DNA of 64,000 nt from Nipponacmea schrenckii (GCA_030562195.1 CM060200.1:19214594-19278593); one strand, 5' to 3'; shown: positions 11,933 to 29,200, counted from the first letter of the stretch. Translations and numbers: made by a program. The notes: generated from the sequence alone by a model not told the origin.

Positions 11933-14035
11933 TTATGTTGAGATGTTGAACCGTTTAGAAAGATTGAGAAAAGAGTGAACATGTTTGAAGATAGAAATAG
12001 ATTCAGTAGTGTTATCAGAGCCGTATAGAAGAGAATGTATGTCTTTTTGATGGTCAGAGAGAAGATTTATAGATTTGTTGCGGGCATCCAAATGTAAGGA
12101 GCAATGAAGTAAGAAATGATCGGTATCTTCGAATTGATGACCGCAGTCGCAAGATGGACTATACGAGACGTGACGTAGAAACTTGTGACCATTTAGATCA
12201 CTACAAGAGAGACGAAGGCGGCTGTGCAGAATTTGGTTTGTTCTCGTGCCAAAGTAATAAGAGGGAGGTACAGGAGGATCGTTTGAAGAAAGGCGGGATT
12301 TGAATAGACTAAGAGAATCAGAAGAGGTAAGGTATGAAGGGCTGTTATTCCAGAGTCTAATGGCAGAGGGAATGCAGGAATTGGAAAAAATGTTGGTTCT
12401 ACAATAGTATTCAGCTAGAGGAGGTTGAGTACGGAGGTTATAAGAGGAGGGAACAGTAAGGTCAATAAGTTCAGAAAGAAAGGAAGGGGTAAGATTATGA
12501 AGGATTTTGTAAATGAGAATGAGTTTGTGCCGTCTTCGCCTTTCTTTCAGTGGAACGAAACCAGTTTCTTGATATAATAATGCATGGCTAGTCCCCCTAA
12601 CAGCACCACAGATAGACCGGAGTGCGTCAAGCTGTAGGTGTTCTAGACTGTTAGCTAATTCATCGGTGCACCCGTCCCAAATAACGTCGCAGTAGTCAAA
12701 ATGAGGAAGAATATAGGAAGTATAGATAGTTTGTAAAGACTTACGGTTCAGGCGATACTTTAGAGAGCGGAGACAGTTAACAAGCCTACCAATTTTCGCT
12801 GAAATCTCACTAAGGTGAAAATCCCACTTACAATTTCTTTGGAAAGTAAGTCCAAGGTGTTTATGAGAAGAGAATTCCGTAATAGGTATGTCGTCAAGGC
12901 TAAGAGTAGGTAAAACAGGATTATGTTTAGTGGTGAGTGCCAGAGTTTCGGTCTTCTGTGGGTTGAAGGAGACTAGCCAAGTTTTGGCCCAGCAGTTTAT
13001 AGTTTCTAAGTCACGATTCAGAATAGCAGCACATTGGTACGGGTCATCAATGCGAAGATATAATGAGGTGTCATCAGCAAATAGCCTGATATTAGATTTG
13101 ATGTTGTTGGTGATGTCATTGATATAAATTAGAAATAGGAGAGGACCAAGGACGGAGCCCTGTGGGACACCAGCAGGAATGGTTAAGGAATCAGAGGAGG
13201 TCCCACTTACAACTACTCTTTGAGTTCTATTATTCAGGTAATCTTTAAACCAGTTGAGGAGACCTCCCCTGATTCCCACAGCTTCAAGTTTATGACAGAG
13301 TCCAGCATGCCAGACTCTGTCAAAGGCCTTGCTGATGTCACAGAACACCGCCCTTGTATATTGGCCTTGATCAATGGCTTGACAGAAAAAGTGCGAGAGG
13401 CTTATTAATTGATAGACTGTGGAATGGCCGTGCAGAAAACCACTTTGGAAATTTGTTAGTATAGAGTTTATCTTCAAGAAGTTAAAGACATGTTTATAGA
13501 TGCATTTTTCAAAGATTTTAGCAATAAGACTGAGGAGAGATATAGGGCGGTAGTTCGAAGGATTAGTTGGATCATCTTTTTTAAAAATTGGTGTTACATT
13601 GGCTGATTTCCATATTATTGGGACAGAGTTGAGCGAAAGTGATAGGTTGAAGAGAGAACAGAGTGGAGTGGAAAGTTCATGAGAAAGGGGTTTGATTAAT
13701 TTACCATTTATATTATCAGGGCCATTAGCTTTTGAGGTATCCAGAGTTAATATTATGTCTTTAACTTCTTAAGGGGTTAACTCGATGTTATTGAGTGAAT
13801 TTGGGTTTTGTGGAAGAAGGGGGAGTTGTGCATTCATTGTGTCCAGCTGTGATTGGTTAATAAAGAAAGTATTCAAACAATTAGCTTTGTCAGCTGAAGT
13901 AAAGGCCAGTTTCCCGTCATTGACAAGTGTGGGTAACTGTGAGTTCCCCCGATGTACCTTCAAATAAGAGTTGACGTAATTGAACCAATGTTTAGTCCCA
14001 TGACTACTGTTTTCGTTAATTTTTTCATATGTTCA
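11933..14035 (-). pseudogene. LINE reverse transcriptase ORF with one in-frame stop
   Basis: The frame runs from about 14035 down to a stop at 11933 and is interrupted by a single TAA at 13769-13771, between residues reading ELTP and EVKD. Downstream of it the reverse transcriptase is complete: SKANGPDN, NYRPISLL, DISKAFDRVWH, AGVPQGSVLGPLLFLIYIND and the catalytic RLFADDT motif. A C-terminal cysteine/histidine motif (CDCG...DHFLLHC) follows. There is no endonuclease domain. The single stop in an otherwise clean frame suggests a recent insertion that died young or was truncated on arrival. Confidence 0.88.
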
Positions 14036-14050
14036 TATATTCATATTTTT

Positions 14051-14063
14051 CTATGAGAGGATT
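14051..14063. repeat. LINE target-site duplication, right copy
   Basis: Exact second copy of CTATGAGAGGATT. It marks the 5' truncation point of the minus-strand element and the resumption of host sequence. Confidence 0.9.
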
Positions 14064-14539
14064 GAATAGAGGTAGATGTTTTGGTCTTTTGTGTACATAA
14101 GATATGCAAAGCATTCAAAATCCTGGTAAGAAATATTTCAGAAAATTAGCTCGAAGAGGTTTTGTTATATGTCAAATCAGCACTAAGATTTCCGAGACTG
14201 AGTAAAAGCATGTTTTATTTCCACACGTTTCAAGGAAAGGAGTTTGACCAAATTGAAAGTCATAACCAGAATAGATTATTTATTAACAAGTTATATATAT
14301 ACAAATCAATATCCAACACACAATCACCAACATAACATATTGTTGGACAATGAAGATTACCGGTACAATGTCTAGATCAAACCAGTCTCTAAGCAAAATG
14401 AAAGCCTTCTTTGTTAAACATATTCATTAACCTGAAATAAAATGAGACAAAATCTAAATAGAAACAATAAATCATAATATTAAGTAAAAAAACTTAATAA
14501 GAAGAAATAATGGAAGAAATTTTATCAAAAAAAGTAAAC
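14064..14539 (-). other. DIMT1 3' UTR and flank
   Basis: AT-rich, no gene. On the minus strand an AATAAA at about 14278-14283 lies some 260 nt past the DIMT1 stop and could serve as its polyadenylation signal. Confidence 0.5.
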
Positions 14540-19136
<4,597 letters not shown>

Positions 19137-19455
19137 CTTGTCAGGCTGGGATGGAGAATTTCAATCAGTTGATCACTTTTTCTGTATTGTTTTATCAAAT
19201 GTCAATATCTGAACACACGTGTGAAGATTGTTTACGGAAGTGACGTTATATAAGTGGTGTGGCTTGAAATACGTACATATTTATACTAAAAATTTATTTT
19301 TATAATAAACTAAATTAAATGATTGACAGACATTTCCCAACAGCAGTATTAAAATTTCTAAAAACCCAAATGATGTATTATTGTCTATATTGTATTTTCG
19401 GATTATTTGATTCTAATTCCAAATATGTACGAAATCTCCCGCGTTAGCCAAGAAG
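19137..19455. promoter_or_regulatory. Bidirectional DIMT1/PARP1 promoter
   Basis: The two start codons face away from each other, 319 bp apart. Visible motifs are an E-box CACGTG at 19216-19221, an ETS-type CGGAAGTG at 19235-19242 overlapping a CRE half-site TGACGT at 19241-19246, and TTATATAAG directly after. ETS plus CRE elements are common in housekeeping bidirectional promoters. Motif function here is inferred. Confidence 0.65.
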
Positions 19456-22400
19456 ATGTCGGATTCTAGTACATGCCCGTTTAAGGCCGAATACGCTAAA
19501 AGCGACCGATCTAGCTGTAAAGCATGCAAATCAAAAATAGGAAAAGATTCACTGCGTTTAGCAGTTATGGTGCAATCTCCTCATTTCGATGGAAAGGTTT
19601 GTCATATAAGTTTTGTCGTATATAATTGCAGAATTAAAACGAGGTGGCTGTCTTCTTTTGTGATCGATTTTATACACTTTCCCCAACTAAAGTGGTAGTC
19701 CGAAAAGGCTGCTTCCTTTTCAGGCTCCGAAATTTTTTACATCAACTAGTCAGAAATTTTGACCGAAAATTTAAAAAAAAAAAATGTAAATACATACGTT
19801 TATGTGTTCTCACGTTTATATTTTTATCAATGCAAAGACATTTTAACAGAAAAACAATATTGACTCAAATTAACATCTCTATTTCAGGTTCCTAATTGGT
19901 TTCATTATTCTTGTTTCTGGAGACGTGCTGGTGATGTGGAACAAGTTGATGATATCCATGGGTACCATTCTCTACGATGGGAAGACCAGCAGAAGCTGAA
20001 AAGTAAGATATCAGGAGAAGCACCTGCTTCTTCTGATGTTGTTGATGGTGAGTGTGAAGAACATGATATTCTGACATTCCGCACAGAATATGCCAAATCC
20101 AATCGCAGTAATTGTCAATCATGTAGAACCAAAATTGATCAAGGTGAAATTCGTATTTCATGTAAGGAGGTAGATGATCCTAGATATGGTGCCATAGACA
20201 AATGGTATCATGTTGATTGTTTTGTACAGAACAGAGATGAGCTTAACTTCAACTTTGATGTCAAACTTTTACCTGGTATTCGTCGTTTAAAAAAACCAGA
20301 TCAAGAAGAACTGCATAAGAAACTGGCTCCTAAGATAAAGTCAGGAAAAAAGAGGAAAGCAGATGAGACAGCAGGATCCTCCAAAAAGGTCAAGGTTGAG
20401 GAAACTGATGAAGAAAAACTGTTGCGAACTCAAAGTGCAGAAGTTTGGAAATACCGTGATTTATTACAAAAGAATGTCAACAACCAAGCAATGAAGTTGC
20501 TATTGGAAATAAACAAACAGCATGTTCCTATTGGTGAAAGTAAACTATTGGATGCAATGTCAGATGCTCTTGTGTTTGGAGCTTTAGAGCCATGTAGCGA
20601 GTGTAAAGATGGCACTTTCTTTTACACCCCTGAAGGATACAAATGTGCTGGTAACATGACTGCATGGACTAAATGTATGAATATTGTAAAAAATCCAAAA
20701 CGTAAAGCTTTTAAAATACCATCAGAATTTCATGACGTGGATTTTTTGAAGAAATACAAATATAAAGCAAACACTCGTGTATTTCCTACCATTCAAGTTT
20801 CTTCTCTTGAAACTGCCATAGACTCTGTTGATGGGGCCGTGTCAAATGATAAGCCACTAGATCAAATGAAGTTTGCTATCATTGGCAAAACTAAGAAATC
20901 TAAGGCAGTTTTGACAAAAGAAATTGCAAATTTAGGAGGCACTGTTGTTTCTAAAATTGACAATACCATTGCTGCATGTATTTCTACAAAGGCAGATGTG
21001 GCTAAGAAATCTAAAAATGTGAAAGAGGCAGAGAAAGCTGATGTTCATGTTGTTGATGAAGAATTTTTAGATGATTTGAAATCTGACACTGTTGTTGCAA
21101 ATATTATCAAACATGCTTTATCATCATGGGGTTCGGATCCACAAACTCGTATTGGAGACATCAAACCCAAGGTGGTTAAGAAGAACATGTATAAGAGTGC
21201 AATGAGTGATTTTGAAGACTTGCGGTATACAAAGAAAGTCCCTTCAAAGAAGAAAATGACAGTGAAGGGTGGTGCTGCTGTAGATCCTGATTCTGAATTG
21301 GAAGATGTAGCCCATGTCATTCAAGACAATAAAAAGGGCATTTTGAGTGTTGTTTTAGGTCTTGTTGATATTGTGAAAGGTACTAACTCTTTTTACAAAC
21401 TGCAAGCTTTAGAAAAAGATAACAATAAGAATTGGTATATTTTCCGATCTTGGGGAAGAGTGGGCACTACTATAGGTGGAAATAAGTTGGAAAAGAAATC
21501 GAGCAAAGAAAATGCTATTACTTCTTTCAGGGAATTGTATTTAGAAAAGACTGGCAATTCGTGGGATGACAGGGATTCTTTTGTCAAGCATCCAAATAAA
21601 TTTTATCCATTAGAAATAGATTATGGGCAAGAAGATGAACAAATTCAGAGTCTAGATTCTTCACGTGAAGGCTCCAAATTACCAAAATCAGTCCAGGATG
21701 TTGTTTGTGCAATTTTTGATATTGATCAGATGAAAAAAGCTATGATAGAATTTGAAATTGACATGAAAAAAATGCCTCTTGGAAAATTATCAAAACGCCA
21801 GATTGAGCAAGCTTACTCCGTTTTGACTGAACTAAATGGATTGATTGAGAAAAAAGGATCTCAGAGTCTGTTTCTAGATGCTTCAAACCGATTTTACACC
21901 TTGATTCCTCACGATTTCGGAATGAAAAAACCACCATTGTTGGACAATCCAGAGGTAATTAAAACAAAAATAGAGATGTTGGACAGTCTACTCGAGATTG
22001 AAGTTGCTTATAACTTGCTGAAAAGTGGTGAATCTGGGGCCAATCCTATTGATGTTCATTATAAACAATTGAAATGCAAGATGGAGCCCATGGAGAAAAA
22101 ATCAGACATGTTTGAACGCCTGACGAAATACGTTGAAAACACCCATGCAGCAACACACAACCAATATGGTCTTGAAGTTTTAGACATCTTTGAAATTGAT
22201 CGAGAGGGAGAAGAAGAAAAATATCAACCGTTTCAAGATTTGCACAACCGACAACTCCTGTGGCATGGTTCCAGAACAACAAATTACGCTGGTATTTTAT
22301 CACAAGGGTTACGTATTGCTCCCCCTGAAGCCCCTGTCACAGGGTACATGTTTGGGAAGGGTGTCTACTTTGCAGATATGGTATCAAAAAGTGCCAACTA

Positions 22401-22719
22401 TTGTCGTACAACAAAGGTAGATAATGTGGCCTACATGTTACTATGTGAAGTAGCTTTAGGAAACACCTATGATCTTTTGGGTAGCAAGTTTGTCACTTCT
22501 CTTCCTAAGGGCAAACATTCAACAAAAGGATGTGGTATGACCGCACCAGATGAGGCTGGGGCCTTCATCACTGAAGATGGCTGTAAGATTCCTATGGGTC
22601 AAGGAAAAGATGCTTCCATTGGACGGTCCAGTTTGTTATACAATGAATACATTGTCTATGATACCTCACAGATCAGGATGAAATATATGTTGAAGATGAA
22701 ATTCAACTACATTTGGTAA
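19456..22719 (+). CDS. PARP1: PARP1, poly(ADP-ribose) polymerase 1 (complete, two exons)
   Basis: Nuclear DNA-break sensor that uses NAD+ to build poly(ADP-ribose). Exon 1 19456-19596, intron 19597-19887 (phase 0), exon 2 19888-22719; 990 aa. Order: zinc finger 1 (CKAC ... WFHYSC, spanning the intron), zinc finger 2 (CQSC ... WYHVDC), a basic [18 protein letters not shown] segment as likely nuclear signal, zinc finger 3/PADR1 (CSEC ... CAG, WTKC), BRCT (about 355-435), WGR (FRSWGRVGT, about 565), helical regulatory domain ([11 protein letters not shown]) and ART catalytic domain. The catalytic triad is present: His840 in [10 protein letters not shown], Tyr874 in GKGVYFADM, Glu967 in NEYIVYD. 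Spacing (34 and 93) matches human H862-Y896-E988. Length is close to the usual 1,000. The near absence of introns is unusual here. Confidence 0.96.
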
Positions 22720-23837
22720 ACATTGTCAAAACTATTTCAAGCTATTTTGAACTTATACCTTGACTGCTAAAGCCACCTTTATTGTATCACAGAATGCAGC
22801 GATTTGATTGTACAAACAATTGAATAACACTCAAGAAAAAGATTAAAGATTATAGCTAATTGTATGGCTTTCTGTTGGGAACTCTGATTGACTGTATTTG
22901 TTAAGCATACAGTCCAAACATTTCACTGCATTAAAAAAACATCTGTAATATAAAAGATGGCTATTGCAGTCAAAGTATAAAAATAAGTAAAATATTGTTT
23001 TAGGCTATTGTTTTGTTAGTTTTACTGTATATTAATATACCATGTCTAGATTATTAGTCACAAATCAATGTTGTTTGTTTTTAATGGGATACAGTCCTCT
23101 AATTATTCACTCATCATACTAATGAAAGTATACACTTAGATGAAAACAAACTTTTTGTTACCAACAAAAGTCATACAGAAGTGCTGGCAGATTCTGATTT
23201 GTCTGAAATGCTGAATTTAGATCTAGCAGCTTTTCTTGGCATTTTATTAGAGGACTATGTCCATTAATAGTTTCACCTGTGTTTTGCATTGCAACACAAA
23301 TATTTAAATGAAATCAAATGATATGTTAGAAGTATAAATGATACTTTGTTTCTTTAGTTACTATTTGTTAATGTATAATATTTTAAGATTGATGTGATCA
23401 ATGAAATATAAAACAACTAGAATAGAAATACTAGTGGTCATTGGTCACTGGATTTAATTTTAGTCTTGTCTGTATTTGATGGGCCATGTAATTGTACAAG
23501 GTAGGTCGAAAAGATTTAATTGTATTCATATAGAACTTGAATATATTACTGGATTACTGCATGAAGCAATGATATAATTATATAACTTGCAATCAATGCA
23601 TGTAATTGGCAAGTAAATGGATATATTAATTTACAGGGGTCATCAATTTTGACCAATTTAAGACCACATTTTAGTTACAGCTGCAACATATTTACAACCG
23701 AACTCAATCGAGTTTACCAATCCGCCTTATCGGGAATGTCGTTTAATAACACTTTCTTGAATTTTCGATTTTTATGAGCCTTTATAAATTTATTACACTC
23801 AGTTTCGACTTTTTGTACAATCGTGCATGTTATTAAA
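22720..23837. other. PARP1 3' UTR and convergent intergenic region
   Basis: PARP1 and the next gene converge here. ATTAAA at 22842-22847 is a candidate poly(A) signal for PARP1. AATAAA (minus strand, 23789-23794) lies 44 nt past the stop of the nucleoredoxin-like gene. A MITE occupies 23085-23263. No coding sequence is supported. Confidence 0.6.
23085..23263. mobile_element. piggyBac-type MITE
   Basis: A 179-bp element bounded by perfect TTAA tetranucleotides (23081-23084 and 23264-23267). Terminal inverted repeats of about 19 bp: TGGGATACAGTCCTCTAAT on the left, and ATTAGAGGACTATGTCCA on the right. Confidence 0.75.
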
Positions 23838-25197
23838 TCATTCAACCTCTTCTGGTATTGTTGATATCGCCCGGATATATCCTTCATGTACATTTGTCGT
23901 TCTTTGTTCTTCGACTGCCTCCCCTCGCTGTTCAGATAAAGTTATATCGCTTGCATGATCCAGGAAATTGTCGTTTGAATTTTCTTCACATGCTGGTAGC
24001 TCTGCATCAAAACTAACATTACTCGAGGAGTGTTCTTGTGGTAATATCGTTGCATCAATCAATTGGGCCAAGACCTCACCTTGGATGGCGTCCAAGTTGT
24101 CAGCGTTCTCTAGAAATTCTTGTTTAAGGGCGAGCATTTCTGAATTTATTCCTCCTTGTTCTGCGAGAGTTTCTTCTGCCTTGTTGGCATCTGCTGTATT
24201 GAAATTGTTCTGATTCTGATAGTCTCTTGGAATGGAATTATTCAGCCAAGACCGGAAACAAGATGTACCTTTATCTTGAACGTCTTTTCGTCCTCTGAGA
24301 GTTATCACCTCGCCGTTCTCTCTAATGACCACCAGTTTAGGTATGGCTGTAATGTGATATTTACTTGTAATCTCACTGAAATTTAGAAAGAAAAATATCA
24401 GTGCTTATATTATTAAAAACTTGAAAAAAGATCTGCATCTCCTAAGATGAGCTATGCTAAATCCTCTACCCAGTCATATCTGTACCTATTCGTAAAACTG
24501 ATTTATGAGGGAGCTCCATTTTTTGGAATCAGTCTCGAGTCTGTGGTTACACAAAACTAATTTTAAGGGTTTTTATTCAAAATATATGAATTTAACATAA
24601 TAGATTTTGTCGGATTTTCCAGAAGCAAATAACATGCCATAAAGGGCGTGAGTGCCTTACCGCCAAAAATATATTATTGAGGCTGATAGGTCAGCCGGTT
24701 TCTGTCTGAATAAGTCAACATTGATACTATAATAGGCTTAATATGTTGAAGGGAGGGTTATGCCACCTTTCCTAATAGGAGTTTGTGGTTTTCATTTAAT
24801 ACTATTCCCTTACGGTGCAATTGATCTGGATTTGAAATCCAGGTATGGTTAGCTGGTACTTTCGAAGGGTTGTCACTTACTCTTTTAAGGATTCATCGAA
24901 TGGTAGAGCAAACCAATCACCATGGTTTTTAATAAAATAATCTTCCATAGATTCTTTAGTATGATCCAAACTTACAAACACAACTTCTATAGGGCACTCG
25001 GAGTCTTTTAGTTCACCATAAAATGTTTTTAAAATTGGCAGAAACTTTTGACAAGGTGGGCACCATGATGCTGAGAACAGCAATGCCGTGACTTTCCCCT
25101 TTAAGACTTCTTCAGGTGTAGCTACATCATTGAGGTCCGTTTGGGATTCTATTTGTGACTTCTTCAATAGTTTCTGCTCTTTGAGAAATTCTGCCAT
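23838..25197 (-). CDS. Nucleoredoxin-like thioredoxin-fold protein (two exons)
   Basis: Exon 1 25197-24881, intron with GTAAGT donor, exon 2 24375-23838; 855 nt, 284 aa, phase consistent. A thioredoxin-like domain fills residues about 1-150: a TALLFSASWCPPC active site with the WCPPC redox motif typical of nucleoredoxin and tryparedoxin-type proteins, VVFVSLDHTKESMEDYF, and ITAIPKLVVI with the cis-proline, joined across the splice site. The remaining roughly 130 residues are acidic and low in complexity (Glu, Asp, Asn rich) with no family I know; typical NXN-like proteins lack this tail. It is probably a cytosolic or nuclear disulphide reductase, since no signal peptide is seen. NXNL1/NXNL2-like is the closest guess. 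Start at ATG 25197-25195. Confidence 0.85.
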
Positions 25198-26251
25198 TTC
25201 TTCATGGACTTAAGATATCCTGTAAAAGTGGCATTATCTGCAAAATACAATGAGAATCATGCCCTGCTTTTGTATGACATTTTAATTTTGTATCGTTAAA
25301 GGAATTGTTGGGAGAAATTACCCTGGCATAGAATAGAAGAATTTAATCTCCCATGCCAAGGAAATACGCCTAGATTATTAAACTACATGTATCCTAATGT
25401 TATCGGTAAATAGGGCCTACTCAAAAGTGAGAATATCCTATAATCTAAACCATACTTGACCTACATTTGATAATAATCTTTCCTTAATCCGTTTGAATTG
25501 ACCAACGACATTAAACAAATACAGAATAAAAGGATTTCAAGTTTAAACTTGCTTCTAATAAGATACTATTTAATCGATCACCTAAGTTAATTGTTGTACG
25601 TAGTCTTAAATGATAGTAACTGGTTACGTCCCTTAGGGTAGATCAACCCTTGGTCTATTATCTACTCCAAGAATCAACCTTGTCTTCATGATGCTGACGA
25701 TGGAAGTTAATTTAATTAAAGATATTCCATAAATGTGGGCCTTTCTTGAAAATAAAACACTGAAACGAAAGCGCGTTAGCCCAATCGCATGTGTACCTAT
25801 ATTGTTACCTGAAATTCTTTTCCTAAATATTATCTTTATCAATTATAGGCCTAATGAGCAGAATGGAAGACCGGTCTACCGGTTGGTACCTAAGGTCTGA
25901 TTTTTATGCTCATTGGGCATTTGTATTACTTGTATTTCTTAACTTTTACGCTTATGTAATAAGGTAGCCTATTATTATTATTATAATCTGTTTGAAAAAT
26001 AATAATAACCATCGAAAATCGAAACTTTGTGATTGAAAATGACGTCATGCTGAAAATGACGTTAAGTAAACTGCATTAGCAATGTTGCGATGGCGAGACT
26101 TGTTATGATTCCATAAAATATCCACGTGGATGTTTCGAAGGACATGAGAATGGGATGATAGCAAATTTCAAAAAAGTTTGACTCTGCAATTATATTTAAG
26201 TTTCTGTTGAGAAGTCGGGATGAAAAGCGATCAAATTGAGAAGCTTAAAAA
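25198..26251. promoter_or_regulatory. Divergent intergenic promoter region with CRE
   Basis: Region between two head-to-head genes. A full palindromic CRE, TGACGTCA, is at 26040-26047, with a near-copy TGACGTTA at 26059-26066, about 200 bp before the plus-strand ATG. Their orientation and spacing suggest CREB/ATF-type control, which is inferred. Nothing else in the 1 kb is identifiable; part may be 5' UTR of either gene. Confidence 0.5.
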
Positions 26252-29200
26252 ATGGAGAACTGTAATTATTTGCAAGGAAGTTTAGACAATCTCAAGCTTT
26301 TATCAAACGACATTTGGAATGCTTTCGACTACGACAGTGAATTTAAAGATGTTTTTGCGAATATATCAAGAACAGAGAGTTTATTGAGTGATAGATTTAT
26401 TTCAACCCCTCCTGCTGAAATCTTATCTGATCTCCAATATATAGTGACTGTAGAAAACCAACCAGTTTCAAACCAAGAAGACCACATTGAAAGTATCTTT
26501 GATGGAGAGATGTAAGTAGCCTATTATACTGTAAAGTAATTTGCTTTTAACACTAAATCAGCCTATAAAGGTGATGAGTGAGCCGTATACATTTTAGCTG
26601 AATTGAAATATCAAAAGAATCTTGCAGTCTTTAAGAACGATTTTCTGTATCATGCAGGGTCTAGCGTTCAGAGCCAGACAGGTAGGCTAATTAGTCTACA
26701 TAAATAAGTTAGGCCTATCGGTACGTGTTCTGTTAGGTATAGGCTAAGAAACACGTACCAATAGACCTAATCAAGGCACTTTAAGGATAGTGTTCAGGCT
26801 ACGGCTTTTGAAGGGGCGTTTAAGATAATATTAGATTAGACTAACATTAACTATAGCCCATATAATGATGTCTAAAGGGCGAATTAAGGTCGACATTATC
26901 TGAGAAAACATTTCTGAAAATAAAATTTTATACTTCAGATTTAAAAGCAAGGATGGTTATATAAATGAACATGATAACTTTTCATACACGGATATCAACC
27001 ACGTAAATATGTTTCTTTTTTAACTTTTTCATTTTTAAAGGGGCACAGTCTTGATTTGTTTCGGACAATCATCCGACAGCCTCAAACACATGAAATCTTT
27101 TGTTTAGCTAATCAGAAATAGTCTACAGAGCTTACCTTTGAAATCTGAGCCTTCAAATCCATGGGTATACATATTTATCCGTGTTTGAAAATCATAATAT
27201 CTTAAGATATTATGAACGTCCCGCCATATTGGAAAATCAAAGAGTTATAAATAGACTACTGCGCGGGCCCACACTGATAAAACAAAAAGAAAGTACATGT
27301 AATAGCAATTGTAGATTTTGTCAACAGGACACACAATTTTCAGACTGACTGAAGACCAGCCGCGTACAGCACGGAAAAATATAAAAAGTGAAATTTTTGA
27401 GGTATATTTCAAGGTATTTTGCGATTTTCTTAGAGCTTGAGTATTTCTGAGGACTGTTTAAATGTAACAAAGGCCCAAAACGACCCCTAAAAATCAAGAT
27501 TGTGCCCCTTTAAAGTGGCTTTCACATATTAACTTTGTATATATAGCCTTATCTACCGTACATAAACATTGCGTCCTCAGCCTTGAGATCTTTACCCGGA
27601 CTCTTATGGTCAGAAAAGCACAAGGACTATCATTTTCCAGATGTCTCATGAACAACTGCTCATACATATCGAATACCAATACACGAAACGTGTGCTTTAA
27701 ATACAATGGCATTACTAGGAACCTCTGTGGAGGGGCATTGGGGCCTCAGAATTCTAAGGTATGCAAACAGCACCAGACAACCATCCAATTCCTATGTACC
27801 GTAATCATTATATACCTATAAAGGACTTCATTTCCTTTTTAAAGTGCAGATAATCTATATTTCACTTCTTTTTAGATTGAAAATGCTTATTGGGATGATA
27901 TAAGAACTGTTGGTCGGCAATTTGGAGAGGTTAATGTTACTTATAACAATGCATTTGATCCTAGACTGTAAGTCAAATATATTCTTGGAATTAATTTGTT
28001 ACAGTTTGCAACTGAAAGTACAGCCATAACACAGCTCTTCTGGGGTGCGATGCATTAACCAATGAAAGAACAATTCACTCTATTAGAACAGTCGGTTTAT
28101 TTCATATCACAAATTAAAAACGCTGAACTATAGAGTCCTTTACTATGAGATTTCTTATTATAAGCTTATATAATAACCTCATTCGCTAAACTTACTTCGG
28201 GTATACAAACATAGATTCACACCCCAATTTTAATGATATATCTTTCTACTGAAGTGGATTTGGACTTTTACAGGACTTTCAATGGATTATTCCATAATCA
28301 AGGATTTTTTCTGGATGATTTAGAGCGAGATATAACAGCTCAATACAACCATTGTATCGATGTTGAGGACGTGTCCGACTTGGCGGACGAATACTACAAT
28401 AAATACCGTCAATACCTGATCCAATTGTCGGGAAGTAAGAAGATACAGAAGAAATACAAAGATAAGATTCTAGCATGTCTACCGCAACAACTTTCAGGTC
28501 CACCGCCGAAATTGTTTGACCTGAAAAAATGCTGGGAGACTGAAGATGAGCGTAAAATCGCTAAGAGCCTCAACTCCCCCGCCGTCAAAAATATCTGGAC
28601 AGATTTTCAAGATATTCCCTGCACTGATGATCAGAAGGTTACTCTCGGAGACGATGTTGCTACTGAAAACTTTGCGAAATTTCACATGACACCAAGTCCA
28701 CTTCCGGTTTCGCCCGATGTCAGGCGAACTCCGCGATGCCATGAACCCGAAAGTTTCTCCAGTAAAGCTCAAAATGCCGAATCACTTTATTCCACTTCTT
28801 CCAAACATTTATGGAAAGCAGCATGGGAGAATGAGCGGAATCGACATACTATTCCAGAAAGAAACCTTCCACCTCAATCACACACACATGACGGTCGACA
28901 AAACAGTATTCCCGATGTTGGTCTGAAGTTCGATTTGGAAATAATAAATGGAAATGTCAAGGTTTTACCAAGACACACTCCCAACTTGAACGAGCCAAAT
29001 CAAAGAAATGTTACATTCGTCGATAATCGGTAAGAAACTAACATATTCATATAGACAACAAGTGGACTCTTTGATATACATGTATTTGATACGGAATAGA
29101 TAACTTAATATCTGTATAGTTTTAGTCACATGTACTTACTATTAGTTAAATTTTGAGTGAAGCGAGTGCTTACAAACACCTATATAAGGCGAATCTGTGC

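Larger units (their letters stand above)
7837..14050 (-). mobile_element. Non-LTR retrotransposon (Jockey/CR1-like LINE), 5'-truncated, split by a nested MULE
   Basis: The element lies on the minus strand. Its 3' poly(A) tail appears as an 18-20-nt T run at about 7835-7854, just downstream (minus strand) of an AATAAA. Its 5' end is at 14050. The 13-bp sequence CTATGAGAGGATT occurs at 7824-7836 and again at 14051-14063, a target-site duplication that brackets the whole unit. Removing the nested DNA transposon (8070-11877) leaves about 2.4 kb. It encodes the reverse transcriptase and C-terminal region only; the ORF1 and endonuclease regions are missing, a usual result of 5' truncation during target-primed reverse transcription. 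Confidence 0.9.

Noticed and set aside
12888..13963. Plus-strand open frames within the LINE
   Set aside because: Antisense shadows of the minus-strand reverse transcriptase, which has clear motifs.
20430..22303. Minus-strand frames across PARP1
   Set aside because: Antisense shadows of a fully supported plus-strand gene.
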